A DNA stretch of 7,103 bases, taken from positions 1 through 7,103 of the forward strand of contig NZ_CAAFRZ010000016.1 in assembly GCF_900765565.1 (NCBI RefSeq), written 5' to 3'. The number at the start of each line of letters is the position of its first letter. The stretch's first letter is position 1. The translations under genes were made by a program, and so were the position numbers. Under the pieces are notes generated by a model, which was given only the letters and a program-made list of their open reading frames with translations, was not told where the DNA came from and searched no databases. The DNA is from an uncultured Dialister sp. (GTDB lineage Bacteria; Bacillota; Negativicutes; Veillonellales; Dialisteraceae). Below, piece by piece: positions 1 through 6,942 of the stretch.

Positions 1-3
1 CCG

Positions 4-93
4 CTAGAAGCTAGAAGCTCCATGCGAGTGACTCTATCCGCAAGTATGCCAAACCGTTCGCTCCAACAGCTCTACAAACCGCAATTTGATGGA
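4..93 (+). repeat. Left copy of dispersed intergenic repeat with CTAGAAG heptads
   Basis: Two perfect CTAGAAG heptads (4-10, 11-17) are followed by CTCC and about 70 bp that align to the reverse complement of the right end of the window. Bases 11-39 match 24 of 29 positions of the complement of 6991-7019. The blocks GCCAAACC (48-55) and AACAGCTC (65-72) recur there too, with a 10-base length difference between them, and weaker similarity continues to about 93. The copies are diverged and inverted relative to each other. No gene or transposase is visible in it. The start is cut by the window edge, so the full element is not seen. Confidence 0.75.
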
Positions 94-154
94 GAACATA
101 TCATGCACGTAAATACATTAATCGTTAAATACATAGATAAAATACTCTAAAATC

Positions 155-222
155 GTATCAATTCATATTTTAACTCGAAATGATTACTTATTAGTTTTAT
201 GAATCAATAGGTAAATTGATAC
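155..222. repeat. Nested inverted repeat in AT-rich upstream region
   Basis: GTATCAATT (155-163) is the exact reverse complement of AATTGATAC (214-222), and ATTCATA (161-167) pairs with TATGAAT (198-204). The two pairings are offset by a roughly 12-base asymmetric bulge. The surrounding stretch 94-239 has no supported gene. It is AT-rich and also carries a direct repeat TAAATACAT at 110-118 and 126-134. In such AT-rich DNA short dyads can arise by chance, so a function (operator, curved DNA, or the end of an upstream transcript) is only possible. Confidence 0.4.
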
Positions 223-229
223 CAATTTA
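212..229. promoter_or_regulatory. Operator-like palindrome upstream of the pyc promoter
   Basis: TAAATTGATACCAATTTA is a perfect 7+4+7 inverted repeat ending 10 bp before the -35 hexamer of the pyruvate carboxylase promoter. Its size and symmetry fit a dimeric transcription factor site. A second pair, ATCAATAG (203-210) and CTATTGAT (237-244), brackets it and overlaps the -35. I do not recognise the motif; it does not match the Rex, CcpA or BirA consensus as I know them. A regulatory role is inferred from position and symmetry. Confidence 0.4.
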
Positions 230-239
230 TAGCAGGCTA

Positions 240-268
240 TTGATTTTAACAAATCCCCTTAGTACAAT
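240..268 (+). promoter_or_regulatory. Predicted sigma-70/SigA promoter for pyruvate carboxylase
   Basis: The -35 TTGATT (240-245) and -10 TACAAT (263-268) are separated by exactly 17 bp. Transcription would start near 275, giving a 5' leader of about 130 nt before the ATG at 407. It is the best hexamer pair I found in the AT-rich upstream region. Confidence 0.6.
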
Positions 269-284
269 GGATTCATGCAACGAA

Positions 285-323
285 ACAGGGCGTTCCGTAT
301 ATCAATATAATAACCCGCCCTGT
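285..323 (+). promoter_or_regulatory. Stem-loop in the pyc leader
   Basis: ACAGGGCG (285-292) is the perfect complement of CGCCCTGT (316-323), an 8-bp stem with a 23-nt AT-rich loop. CAAC (278-281) and GTTG (331-334) could extend it past an internal loop. It begins about 10 nt after the predicted transcription start. No T-run follows, so it is not a classic attenuator. I do not recognise a known riboswitch fold. Confidence 0.45.
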
Positions 324-394
324 CCCTGCTGTTGATTCTGATTTAATGGTAACGGGAGCTGCCGGAAAGACCGGGACCCGGGACCATGTTGTTG

Positions 395-401
395 AGGGAG
401 G
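395..401 (+). promoter_or_regulatory. Ribosome binding site fixing the pyc start at 407
   Basis: AGGGAGG ends 5 nt before the ATG at 407. An in-frame ATG at 386 would add seven residues (MLLREDF) that include this ribosome binding site, and it has no comparable site of its own, so 407 is preferred. Just upstream, CGGGACC is tandemly repeated (372-378, 379-385). Confidence 0.8.
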
Positions 402-406
402 ATTTT

Positions 407-3400
407 ATGAGACGTATTCGCAAGGTCCTTGTTGCCAACAGAGGCGAAATTGCTATTCGTGTATTCCGTGCCTGCAGTGAACTGGGAATTCGCACTGTAG
501 CCATTTATTCCAAGGAAGATATTCTTTCTCTCCATCGCAACCGGGCTGATGAAGCGTACCTGGTGGGTGAGGGAGATAAACCAATCGATGCTTATCTGGA
601 TATTGAAGATATCATCCGCATCTGCAAGGAACACGGCGTAGATGCCATCCATCCGGGCTACGGTTTCCTGGCTGAAAATGCTAAGCTGGCGAAACGGTGT
701 GAAGAAGAGGGCATCATTTTCATCGGACCGAGAGTAGAACACCTTCAGATGTTCGGCGATAAGGTTAATTCCCGTATCCAGGCGGAAAAAGCGGGCATCC
801 CCATGATCCCCGGTACCAACGGGGCGGTGAAGAGCTTTGAGGAAGTGAAGGCCTTCGCTGAAAAGAACGGTTTCCCCATCATGATCAAGGCTGTCAATGG
901 CGGCGGCGGACGGGGTATCCGGAACGTAGACCGCATGGAAGACCTGGAAGAAGCCTATAACCGGGCTAAATCCGAAGCAAAGATGGCCTTCGGCGACGAA
1001 GATGTGTACGTGGAAAAATGCATCATGAATCCGAAGCACATTGAAGTGCAGATTATGGGTGATGAACAGGGCAATGTGGTTCATCTCTTCGAACGGGACT
1101 GCTCCATCCAGCGCCGCCACCAGAAGGTCATCGAAATGGCTCCGGCCTGGTCCCTGCCTGTGGAACTGCGCCAGAGAATCTGCGATGCTGCGGTGAAACT
1201 CATGAAGCATGTTCACTATGTGAATGCGGGCACCGTAGAATTCCTGGTAGACCAGGATGAAAAGCATTTCTACTTTATCGAAGTAAACCCCCGTGTCCAG
1301 GTGGAACATACGGTAACAGAAATGATTACGGATGTGGATATCGTGAAGAGCCAGATCCTCATTGCCGAGGGCTATGCCCTGGACGGACCGGAAATCGCCA
1401 TTGGCCAGCAGAAGGACATCTGGTACAAGGGTGTGGCAATCCAGTGCCGTATTACCACCGAAGATCCGCAGAATAATTTCATGCCGGATACGGGCAAAAT
1501 TATTGCCTATCGTAGCGGCGGCGGCCCGGGCATCCGTCTCGATGCAGGCACAGCCTATACGGGTGCAGTCATTACCCCGTACTACGATTCCCTCCTTGTT
1601 AAAGTCACCGCCCATGCCCTCCATGCGAAGGATACCATCCACAAGATGCTCCGCTGCCTGGATGAATTCCGCATTTCCGGTGTGAAGACGAATATTTACT
1701 TCCTCCAGAACATGCTCCGCACCCGGGATTTCCAGGAAGGCAAATGCGATGTAAACTATATCGACCGCAACCCCTGGCTCCTCCAGGAACCGGACCTTAT
1801 TTCCGACCGGGGCACAAAGCTCCTTTCCTACATTGCTGATATTACGGTGAACGGTTATGCCGGTGCCGGACACCAGGAAAAACCGGACTTTGCGGAACTC
1901 CCGGTACTGGATGCCTCCCATGAGGACGTGCCGGAAGGAACCCGGCAGCTTCTGGACAAACTGGGACCGGAAAAATTTGCCAAATGGGTGATGGACCAGA
2001 AGGAAGTCATGTTCATGGACACCACCTACCGCGATGCCCACCAGTCCCTGCTGGCTACCCGCATCAGGACCCATGATATCATGAAAGCCATCCATTATAC
2101 CGCTATTCATGTTCCCCAGCTGTTTTCCTTTGAAAACTGGGGCGGCGCAACTTTTGATGTGGCTTACCGTTTCCTTGATGAAAGCCCCTGGGACCGGCTC
2201 CGCCAGATGCGTAAGGCAGCTCCGAATATCCTGTTCCAGATGCTCACCCGCGGCGCCAATACCGTAGGCTACACGAACTATCCGGAAAATGTGGTACGCC
2301 ACTTCATTGACCAGGCAGCGGACAACGGCATCGATGTATTCCGTATCTTCGACTGCCTGAACCAGCTGAACCACATGACCATTTCCATCGATGAAGTGCG
2401 GAAGAAGAACAAGATTGCCGAAGCCTGCTTCTGCTACACCGGCGATATCATGGATCCGAACCGCCAGAAATATTCCCTCAAGTACTATACGGACCTGGCA
2501 AAGGAAATGAAGAATGCCGGCGCCAATATCATTGCCATCAAGGATATGGCGGGCCTCCTGAAACCGGAAGCAGCCTATGCCCTGATTTCCGCCCTGAAGG
2601 ATGCGGTGGACCTGCCGATTCACCTGCACAGCCATGAAGGCGGCGGCTGCACCCTGTACTCCTATGCCAAAGCCATCGATGCGGGCGTGGATATTGTGGA
2701 TGTGGCTACCAGCGCCCTGTCCAACGGCACGAGCCAGCCTTCCATGACAGCCATGTACTATGCGCTCCAGAATAACCCGCGGCAGCCGAAACTGGATATC
2801 GACGCCCTCGAAACTATCGACCGCTACTGGCAGGGCGTCCGCCCCTACTATGCGGGCGTTGATTCCAGAATGGCCAGCCCGAACACCACGCTGTTCCAGC
2901 ACGAAATGCCTGGCGGACAGTACAGCAACTTGCGGCAGCAGGCTACGGCGGTGGGCCTTGGCGATCAGTGGCCTGAAGTGTGCCGTATGTATGCCAAAGT
3001 GAATATGATGTTCGGCGATATTATCAAAGTTACACCGTCCTCGAAAGTGGTAGGCGATATGACCCTCTTCATGGTGCAGAACCATCTGACAGAGAAAGAT
3101 ATCTACGAAAAGGGAGATACCCTGGACTTCCCGCAGTCCGTTGTCGATTTCTTCGACGGGAAACTGGGCATTCCTTATGGCGGATTCCCGGAAAAACTGC
3201 AGAAGGTCATCCTCCGCGGTCAGAAACCGCACCTCGAAAGCCATCCGGAAGATGTGGACTTCGAGAAGGTCAAGATGGAAATGAAAGAGAAACACATTCC
3301 CACAAGGGAAGAAGATGTGTCTTCCTACTGCATCTATCCGAAGGTATTTTCCGATTATATGGAACGGTATCATAAGTACGGCGACCTTTCCATCCTCGAT

Positions 3401-3835
3401 ACGCCCACCTATTTCTTCGGCATGAAACCGGGAGAAGAAGTGCGGGTGGATATTGATGAAGGCAAGATGCTCCTCGTACGGCTGGATAACATCACAAAGC
3501 CCGACGGTGAAGGCAACCGGGAAATCCAGTTCGAACTGAACGGCATGCCCCGGGAGATTAAAGTCCATGATAAACACGTGGCGGAATCCGCAGTTACTGC
3601 CCGGAAGGCAGACAAAGATGTGATCGGCGAAGTAGGCGCTACCCTCTCCGGTTCCGTGGTGAAACTGCTCGTGGACAAAGGTTCCTCAGTGAAGAAGGGG
3701 GATCCGGTTATCGTGACGGAAGCCATGAAGATGGAAACCACCATCACCGCTCCGGTGGACGGCATTGTATCGGAAATCCATGTAAAAGCAGGCCAGCGCA
3801 TCGAATCCGGCGATCTGCTCATGGTTATCGAATAA
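407..3835 (+). CDS. pyc: Pyruvate carboxylase (single-chain, biotin-dependent)
   Basis: Cytosolic enzyme that carboxylates pyruvate to oxaloacetate using ATP, bicarbonate and a swinging biotin. At 1142 aa it is complete and of normal length. Domain order: biotin carboxylase (about 1-450), with the ATP-grasp glycine loop MIKAVNGGGGRGIR at 159-172 and signature FIEVNPRVQVEHTVTE at 290-305; carboxyltransferase (about 530-800), starting DTTYRDAHQ at 538; conserved C-terminal carboxyltransferase region with VTPSSKVVGD; and biotinyl domain (about 1074-1142) with EAMKMET, the biotinyl lysine being Lys1108, 34 residues from the end. Metal and catalytic positions known from Rhizobium etli enzyme appear conserved at a constant offset of six: Asp543, Arg615, Lys712 (carbamylated), His741, His743 and Thr876. 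One oddity is HSHEGGG after the metal histidines, where family members usually read HTHDT. It appears to be transcribed alone. An oxaloacetate decarboxylase or a split enzyme is excluded by the complete domain set. Confidence 0.97.
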   Translation: MRRIRKVLVANRGEIAIRVFRACSELGIRTVAIYSKEDILSLHRNRADEAYLVGEGDKPIDAYLDIEDIIRICKEHGVDAIHPGYGFLAENAKLAKRCEEEGIIFIGPRVEHLQMFGDKVNSRIQAEKAGIPMIPGTNGAVKSFEEVKAFAEKNGFPIMIKAVNGGGGRGIRNVDRMEDLEEAYNRAKSEAKMAFGDEDVYVEKCIMNPKHIEVQIMGDEQGNVVHLFERDCSIQRRHQKVIEMAPAWSLPVELRQRICDAAVKLMKHVHYVNAGTVEFLVDQDEKHFYFIEVNPRVQVEHTVTEMITDVDIVKSQILIAEGYALDGPEIAIGQQKDIWYKGVAIQCRITTEDPQNNFMPDTGKIIAYRSGGGPGIRLDAGTAYTGAVITPYYDSLLVKVTAHALHAKDTIHKMLRCLDEFRISGVKTNIYFLQNMLRTRDFQEGKCDVNYIDRNPWLLQEPDLISDRGTKLLSYIADITVNGYAGAGHQEKPDFAELPVLDASHEDVPEGTRQLLDKLGPEKFAKWVMDQKEVMFMDTTYRDAHQSLLATRIRTHDIMKAIHYTAIHVPQLFSFENWGGATFDVAYRFLDESPWDRLRQMRKAAPNILFQMLTRGANTVGYTNYPENVVRHFIDQAADNGIDVFRIFDCLNQLNHMTISIDEVRKKNKIAEACFCYTGDIMDPNRQKYSLKYYTDLAKEMKNAGANIIAIKDMAGLLKPEAAYALISALKDAVDLPIHLHSHEGGGCTLYSYAKAIDAGVDIVDVATSALSNGTSQPSMTAMYYALQNNPRQPKLDIDALETIDRYWQGVRPYYAGVDSRMASPNTTLFQHEMPGGQYSNLRQQATAVGLGDQWPEVCRMYAKVNMMFGDIIKVTPSSKVVGDMTLFMVQNHLTEKDIYEKGDTLDFPQSVVDFFDGKLGIPYGGFPEKLQKVILRGQKPHLESHPEDVDFEKVKMEMKEKHIPTREEDVSSYCIYPKVFSDYMERYHKYGDLSILDTPTYFFGMKPGEEVRVDIDEGKMLLVRLDNITKPDGEGNREIQFELNGMPREIKVHDKHVAESAVTARKADKDVIGEVGATLSGSVVKLLVDKGSSVKKGDPVIVTEAMKMETTITAPVDGIVSEIHVKAGQRIESGDLLMVIE

Positions 3836-3883
3836 TTTTTACAGCAATCAGCTGTGCAGGATAGTAGGGAAATAGGGTTTTCA

Positions 3884-3955
3884 CCGCTTTCTCCGGCATC
3901 CGGATCTCTTTTGCAGATGGGCTGCCGGAGAATGTTTTCTCTCAAAGAGAAGCGG
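3884..3955 (+). terminator. Structured 3' region of pyc, possible weak terminator
   Basis: An 8-bp perfect stem, CTCCGGCA (3891-3898) with TGCCGGAG (3923-3930), has a 24-nt loop that contains a further ATCT/AGAT pairing, and AATGTTTTCT follows it. A second hairpin, TTCTCT (3937-3942) with AGAGAA (3946-3951), comes next. The outer segments CCGCTT (3884-3889) and AAGCGG (3950-3955) can close both into a three-way junction. No long T-run follows, so termination would be inefficient or factor-assisted. A structured 3' UTR or small RNA is an alternative. No other terminator is evident between pyc and the next promoter. Confidence 0.4.
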
Positions 3956-3986
3956 GAGATGTTCTTTTCCTGATAAATAAAACGCC

Positions 3987-4015
3987 TTGCACCATTTTCT
4001 CGGAGCAGGTATACT
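3987..4015 (+). promoter_or_regulatory. Predicted strong SigA promoter for the first sstT
   Basis: TTGCAC (3987-3992), 17-bp spacer, TATACT (4010-4015): each hexamer differs from consensus at only one or two positions. Transcription should begin near 4021, giving a short leader of about 50 nt. This supports separate expression from pyc. Confidence 0.75.
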
Positions 4016-4019
4016 AGTA

Positions 4020-4052
4020 GAAATAAATGGGAATAAATGGGAACTTTATTTC
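4020..4052 (+). promoter_or_regulatory. Tandem decamer and 5' stem-loop in the first sstT leader
   Basis: AATAAATGGG is repeated exactly in tandem (4022-4031, 4032-4041). GAAATAAA (4020-4027) is complementary to TTTATTTC (4045-4052), and AATAAA of the second repeat (4032-4037) can pair with the same downstream arm (TTTATT, 4045-4050). Two alternative hairpins are thus possible, both ending a few bases before the ribosome binding site. Each repeat also contains an ATG; the one at 4037 is in frame with sstT but has no ribosome binding site. Confidence 0.45.
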
Positions 4053-4055
4053 AGT

Positions 4056-4065
4056 GGAGGAGGAG
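4056..4065 (+). promoter_or_regulatory. Ribosome binding site selecting a GTG start for the first sstT
   Basis: GGAGGAGGAG lies 7 nt before GTG at 4073. The in-frame ATG at 4037 lies upstream of this site, so its use would leave a strong ribosome binding site inside the coding sequence. Starting at GTG 4073 also makes the N-terminus line up with the paralogue at 5600. Confidence 0.8.
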
Positions 4066-4072
4066 TATTATC

Positions 4073-5332
4073 GTGTTTAGTAAGATTAAGGATATCCTGT
4101 CAAGGGTGTCTCTTATCAAGCAGATCGCGGTGGGACTTGTCATCGGTATCTGCATTGCCGTATTTTTCCCGCCGGCCATTCCGGTGGTCAAGATTTTCGG
4201 GGATCTTTTTGTTAAAGCTTTGAAGGGCGTTGCGCCAATTCTGGTCTTCTTCCTGGTCATGAATGCCATGGCCCAGAGAAAAGAAGGCTCCGGCGGCAGC
4301 ATGAAGCCGATTATTGAACTCTATGTCATTGGTACGTTCTTTGCATCCATCGTAGGCGTGACCATGTCTTTCCTGTTTCCGACGGACCTGGCTCTCCAGG
4401 TAGCACCGGATACGAAGCTGGCTCCGCCAAGCGGTATTATCCAGGTGCTCCATAATCTGATCCTTAGCATCGTGGACAACCCGGTGGCTGCACTGATGAA
4501 TGCCAATTACATCGGTATCCTTGGCTGGGCAATCATTCTGGGGATTGCGCTGAAGACTTGTGCCGGTGATACAACAAAGACCTGCCTCAATGATATTGCT
4601 GCAGGCATTACAAAAGTGGTAACCTGGGTCATCCACTTCGCACCACTGGGCATTATGGGCCTGGTTGCTGATTCCGTAGGCACTGCCGGCGTAGGAGCTC
4701 TTCTGGGGTATGTACAGCTCCTTGGCGTACTTATCGGATCCTATTTCCTTGTTGCCCTCGTGATGAACCCGCTCATTGTTTTTGCCAAGGTTCGTAAAAA
4801 CCCTTATCCCCTGGTTCTCACTACGCTCCGTGAAAGCGGGGTCTATGCGTTCTTCACCAGAAGCTCCGCAGCTAACATTCCGGTGAACCTGTCCCTCTGC
4901 AAACGGCTGGGACTGAACCCGGATACATTCACCATTTCTATTCCCCTGGGCGCTACCATTAATATGGCCGGCGCATCTATCACCATTTCCGTACTGGCCC
5001 TGGCAGCAGCCCATACCCTCGGCATCAACGTAGATATGGGTACGGCCCTTCTCCTGTGCATCGTGTCTACCGTGGGTGCCTGCGGTGCTTCCGGCGTAGC
5101 TGGCGGTTCCCTGCTCCTTATTCCGGTGGCCTGTGCTTCCTTTGGTATCGGCAATGACATTTCCATGCAGGTGGTGGGCGTAGGCTTCATCATTTCCGTA
5201 CTGGAAGATGCCTGCGAAACAGCCCTGAACAGCTCCAGCGATGTGCTCTTTACGGCTACTGCAGAATTTGCAGAACGTCGGAAGAACGGCACCCTCGATG
5301 CGGCTGACATGGTTCCGAAGGATGAACGGTAA
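4073..5332 (+). CDS. sstT: Serine/threonine:Na+ symporter SstT, first copy
   Basis: Inner-membrane secondary transporter of the dicarboxylate/amino acid:cation symporter family, predicted to import serine and threonine with Na+. From the GTG at 4073 it is 419 aa, close to E. coli SstT (414). It has family landmarks: the serine-rich re-entrant hairpin [11 protein letters not shown] (from 262), [12 protein letters not shown] with Asn297 of the Na+-site NMxGx motif, a glycine-rich second hairpin ([10 protein letters not shown]), and a last helix reading [11 protein letters not shown], with Asp379, Glu382 and Asn386. Glu382 occupies the position of the arginine that binds the side-chain carboxylate in glutamate transporters, which fits a neutral substrate; E. 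coli SstT has the same residue as I recall it. It has its own promoter and a strong terminator. It is about 86% identical to the next gene. Substrate preference is inferred from family. Confidence 0.94.
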   Translation: MFSKIKDILSRVSLIKQIAVGLVIGICIAVFFPPAIPVVKIFGDLFVKALKGVAPILVFFLVMNAMAQRKEGSGGSMKPIIELYVIGTFFASIVGVTMSFLFPTDLALQVAPDTKLAPPSGIIQVLHNLILSIVDNPVAALMNANYIGILGWAIILGIALKTCAGDTTKTCLNDIAAGITKVVTWVIHFAPLGIMGLVADSVGTAGVGALLGYVQLLGVLIGSYFLVALVMNPLIVFAKVRKNPYPLVLTTLRESGVYAFFTRSSAANIPVNLSLCKRLGLNPDTFTISIPLGATINMAGASITISVLALAAAHTLGINVDMGTALLLCIVSTVGACGASGVAGGSLLLIPVACASFGIGNDISMQVVGVGFIISVLEDACETALNSSSDVLFTATAEFAERRKNGTLDAADMVPKDER

Positions 5333-5344
5333 TTTGTTGTAAAG

Positions 5345-5387
5345 GAAACTGTGAACCCTGTATCTGATACATGGGTTCACGGTTTTT
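5345..5387 (+). terminator. Rho-independent terminator after the first sstT
   Basis: GTGAACCC (5350-5357) pairs perfectly with GGGTTCAC (5372-5379). The inner TGTAT/ATACA adds to the stem with one bulged T, and AAAC (5345-5348) extends it outward against the start of the T-run across a T-G wobble. Six T (5382-5387) follow. It begins 12 nt after the stop codon and should separate the two sstT transcripts. Confidence 0.9.
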
Positions 5388-5470
5388 TATTGCTCCGAAG
5401 AGAGACCTATGATTCCGTTTTATCATAATCCACCATATATATGCTAAAAAGTCATTTAAAGATAAAAATG

Positions 5471-5499
5471 TTGCATTATGTATACGGGGGCTGTATACT
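5471..5499 (+). promoter_or_regulatory. Predicted SigA promoter for the second sstT
   Basis: TTGCAT (5471-5476), 17-bp spacer, TATACT (5494-5499). TGTATAC occurs twice, at 5479-5485 within the spacer and at 5492-5498 over the -10, 13 bp apart. Since GTATAC is itself palindromic, this could be an operator or simply a duplicated -10. Predicted start near 5506. Confidence 0.7.
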
Positions 5500-5513
5500 G
5501 ATTCTGTTATTGG

Positions 5514-5542
5514 AACCCATTCCTGTCTGGGAGGAATGGGTT
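5514..5542 (+). promoter_or_regulatory. Perfect 11-bp stem-loop at the 5' end of the second sstT mRNA
   Basis: AACCCATTCCT (5514-5524) is the exact complement of AGGAATGGGTT (5532-5542), with a 7-nt loop GTCTGGG. It starts about 8 nt after the predicted transcription start and is followed by TTGGTTTGG. It lies downstream of this promoter and well beyond the first gene's terminator, so it belongs to the sstT leader. Message stabilisation or a weak attenuator are both plausible. Confidence 0.6.
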
Positions 5543-5599
5543 TTGGTTTGGTCCGGAAAAGGGAATTCTGGGGTTTTTGTATGGGGTTAGGAGGATTTT

Positions 5600-6850
5600 A
5601 TGAAAAAAATAAAGGAATGGGTTACCCGGGTAGCGCTGATCAAGCAGATCGCCATTGGCCTGGTTATCGGTATCATTATCGCCGTCTTTTTCCCGCCGGC
5701 TATTCCGGTGGTGAAAATTTTCGGCGATCTCTTTGTGAAGGCCCTGAAAGGGGTGGCACCGGTTCTTGTATTCTTCCTGGTCATGAATGCCATGGCCCAG
5801 AAGAAAGAGGGGCCGGGGGGAAGAATTAAGCCGGTCATTGAACTGTACATGATTGCCACGTTCTGTGCTTCCCTGGTTGGGGTGGCCATGTCCTTCCTGT
5901 TTCCTACGTTTCTCCAGCTCCAGGTGGCGCCGGATACGAAACTGGCACCGCCAAGCGGCATTGTGGCGGTACTTCACTCTCTCGTCCTCAGTATCGTGGA
6001 TAATCCGGTATCCGCTCTCATGAACGCCAATTACATCGGTATTCTGGCCTGGGCCGTGATCCTGGGGATTGCCCTGAAGCAGACCGCCAGCGAATCTACG
6101 AGGGTCTGCCTCGATGATATTGCGGCGGCCATTACGAAAGTGGTAACCTGGGTCATCCACTTTGCTCCTCTTGGCATTATGGGCCTTGTGGCGGACTCCG
6201 TAGGCACTGCCGGCCTGGGGGCTCTCCTGGGCTATGCCCAGCTTCTGGGGGTACTTATCGGTTCCTATTGTCTGGTGGCTCTTGTTATGAACCCTTTCAT
6301 TGTGTTCCTGAAGGTCCATAAAAATCCCTATCCCCTGGTGCTTACCACCCTTCGGGAAAGCGGGGTCTATGCGTTCTTCACGAGAAGTTCCGCTGCCAAC
6401 ATTCCGGTGAACCTTTCTCTCTGCAAACGGCTGGGACTGGATCCGGATACGTACACCATTTCTATTCCCCTTGGGGCTACGATCAATATGTCCGGCGCGT
6501 CCATCACCATTTCTGTGCTGGCCCTGGCGGCGGCCCATACATTGGGCCTTACTATCGACCTTCCTACGGCCTTCCTCCTCTGCATCGTTTCTGCCATCGG
6601 CGCCTGCGGTACCAGCGGCGTGGCGGGAGGATCCCTCCTTCTCATTCCGGTGGCCTGCGCGTCCTTTGGCATAGGCAATGATATTTCCATGCAGGTGGTA
6701 GGGGTAGGTTTCATTATCTCCGTACTGGAAGATGCCTGCGAAACGGCACTGAACAGTTCCAGCGATGTCCTTTTCACGGCAGCTGCTGAATTTGGGGAAA
6801 GAAGAAAGAACGGAACCCTGAAGGCTTCGGATATGGTGCCCCATGCTTGA
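5600..6850 (+). CDS. sstT: Serine/threonine:Na+ symporter SstT, second copy
   Basis: Paralogue of the preceding gene, 416 aa, with the same predicted role in Na+-coupled serine/threonine uptake at the inner membrane. The ATG at 5600 follows AGGAGG (5589-5594) by 5 nt. Key features are retained: [11 protein letters not shown] at 261-271, NMSGA at 296-300 (NMAGA in the first copy), the second re-entrant hairpin as [10 protein letters not shown], and [11 protein letters not shown] with Asp378, Glu381 and Asn385. My ungapped manual alignment gives about 59 differences over some 414 residues, about 86% identity. Differences cluster in the N-terminus, around residues 70-130 and at 160-175, while the substrate-binding half is nearly unchanged. 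Many synonymous differences argue against very recent duplication. Both copies look intact. It has its own promoter, leader hairpin and terminator, so it can be regulated separately. Confidence 0.94.
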   Translation: MKKIKEWVTRVALIKQIAIGLVIGIIIAVFFPPAIPVVKIFGDLFVKALKGVAPVLVFFLVMNAMAQKKEGPGGRIKPVIELYMIATFCASLVGVAMSFLFPTFLQLQVAPDTKLAPPSGIVAVLHSLVLSIVDNPVSALMNANYIGILAWAVILGIALKQTASESTRVCLDDIAAAITKVVTWVIHFAPLGIMGLVADSVGTAGLGALLGYAQLLGVLIGSYCLVALVMNPFIVFLKVHKNPYPLVLTTLRESGVYAFFTRSSAANIPVNLSLCKRLGLDPDTYTISIPLGATINMSGASITISVLALAAAHTLGLTIDLPTAFLLCIVSAIGACGTSGVAGGSLLLIPVACASFGIGNDISMQVVGVGFIISVLEDACETALNSSSDVLFTAAAEFGERRKNGTLKASDMVPHA

Positions 6851-6910
6851 AATGCAAAATTGACCGTCAGTATATTTTTTCTTGCCTTTCCATGTAAAAA
6901 AGCATAAAAT

Positions 6911-6942
6911 GGGAGCTGTGTATATTTACATGGCTCCTTTTT
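6911..6942 (+). terminator. Rho-independent terminator after the second sstT
   Basis: GGAGC (6912-6916) pairs with GCTCC (6933-6937). The stem continues inward through two wobble pairs and TGT/ACA to a small AT-rich loop, and five T follow (6938-6942). A competing perfect 9-bp stem, CCATGTAAA (6890-6898) with TTTACATGG (6925-6933), uses part of the same 3' arm. Confidence 0.8.

Noticed and set aside
4..17. CRISPR-like array from heptad repeats at both ends
   Set aside because: Units are 7 bp, contiguous and without spacers, and no cas gene is present.
22..150. Small + strand open frame with possible starts at ATG 22, GTG 28 and ATG 46
   Set aside because: No ribosome binding site precedes any of the starts, most of the first half lies in the dispersed repeat, and the homologous frame in the right copy is broken by a stop.
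386..406. Upstream ATG as the pyc start, giving 1149 aa
   Set aside because: The added codons overlap the AGGGAGG ribosome binding site that serves ATG 407, and bacterial pyruvate carboxylases normally begin close to the KVLVANRGEIA motif.
275..406. Known riboswitch or T-box in the pyc leader
   Set aside because: I find no T-box sequence, no conserved riboswitch core I recognise, and no terminator hairpin with a T-run before the start codon.
302..3577. Very long antisense open frame across pyruvate carboxylase, and similar ones across both sstT genes (4100-5380 and 5507-6844, minus strand)
   Set aside because: They are codon-aligned mirrors of the real genes, explained by avoidance of TTA, CTA and TCA. 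Their translations are rich in His, Gly and Arg with no recognisable domains, and the sense proteins are unequivocal.
4037..4072. Upstream ATG as the first sstT start, giving 431 aa
   Set aside because: It lies in the leader repeat with no ribosome binding site. GTG 4073 follows GGAGGAGGAG at good spacing and matches the paralogue's N-terminus.
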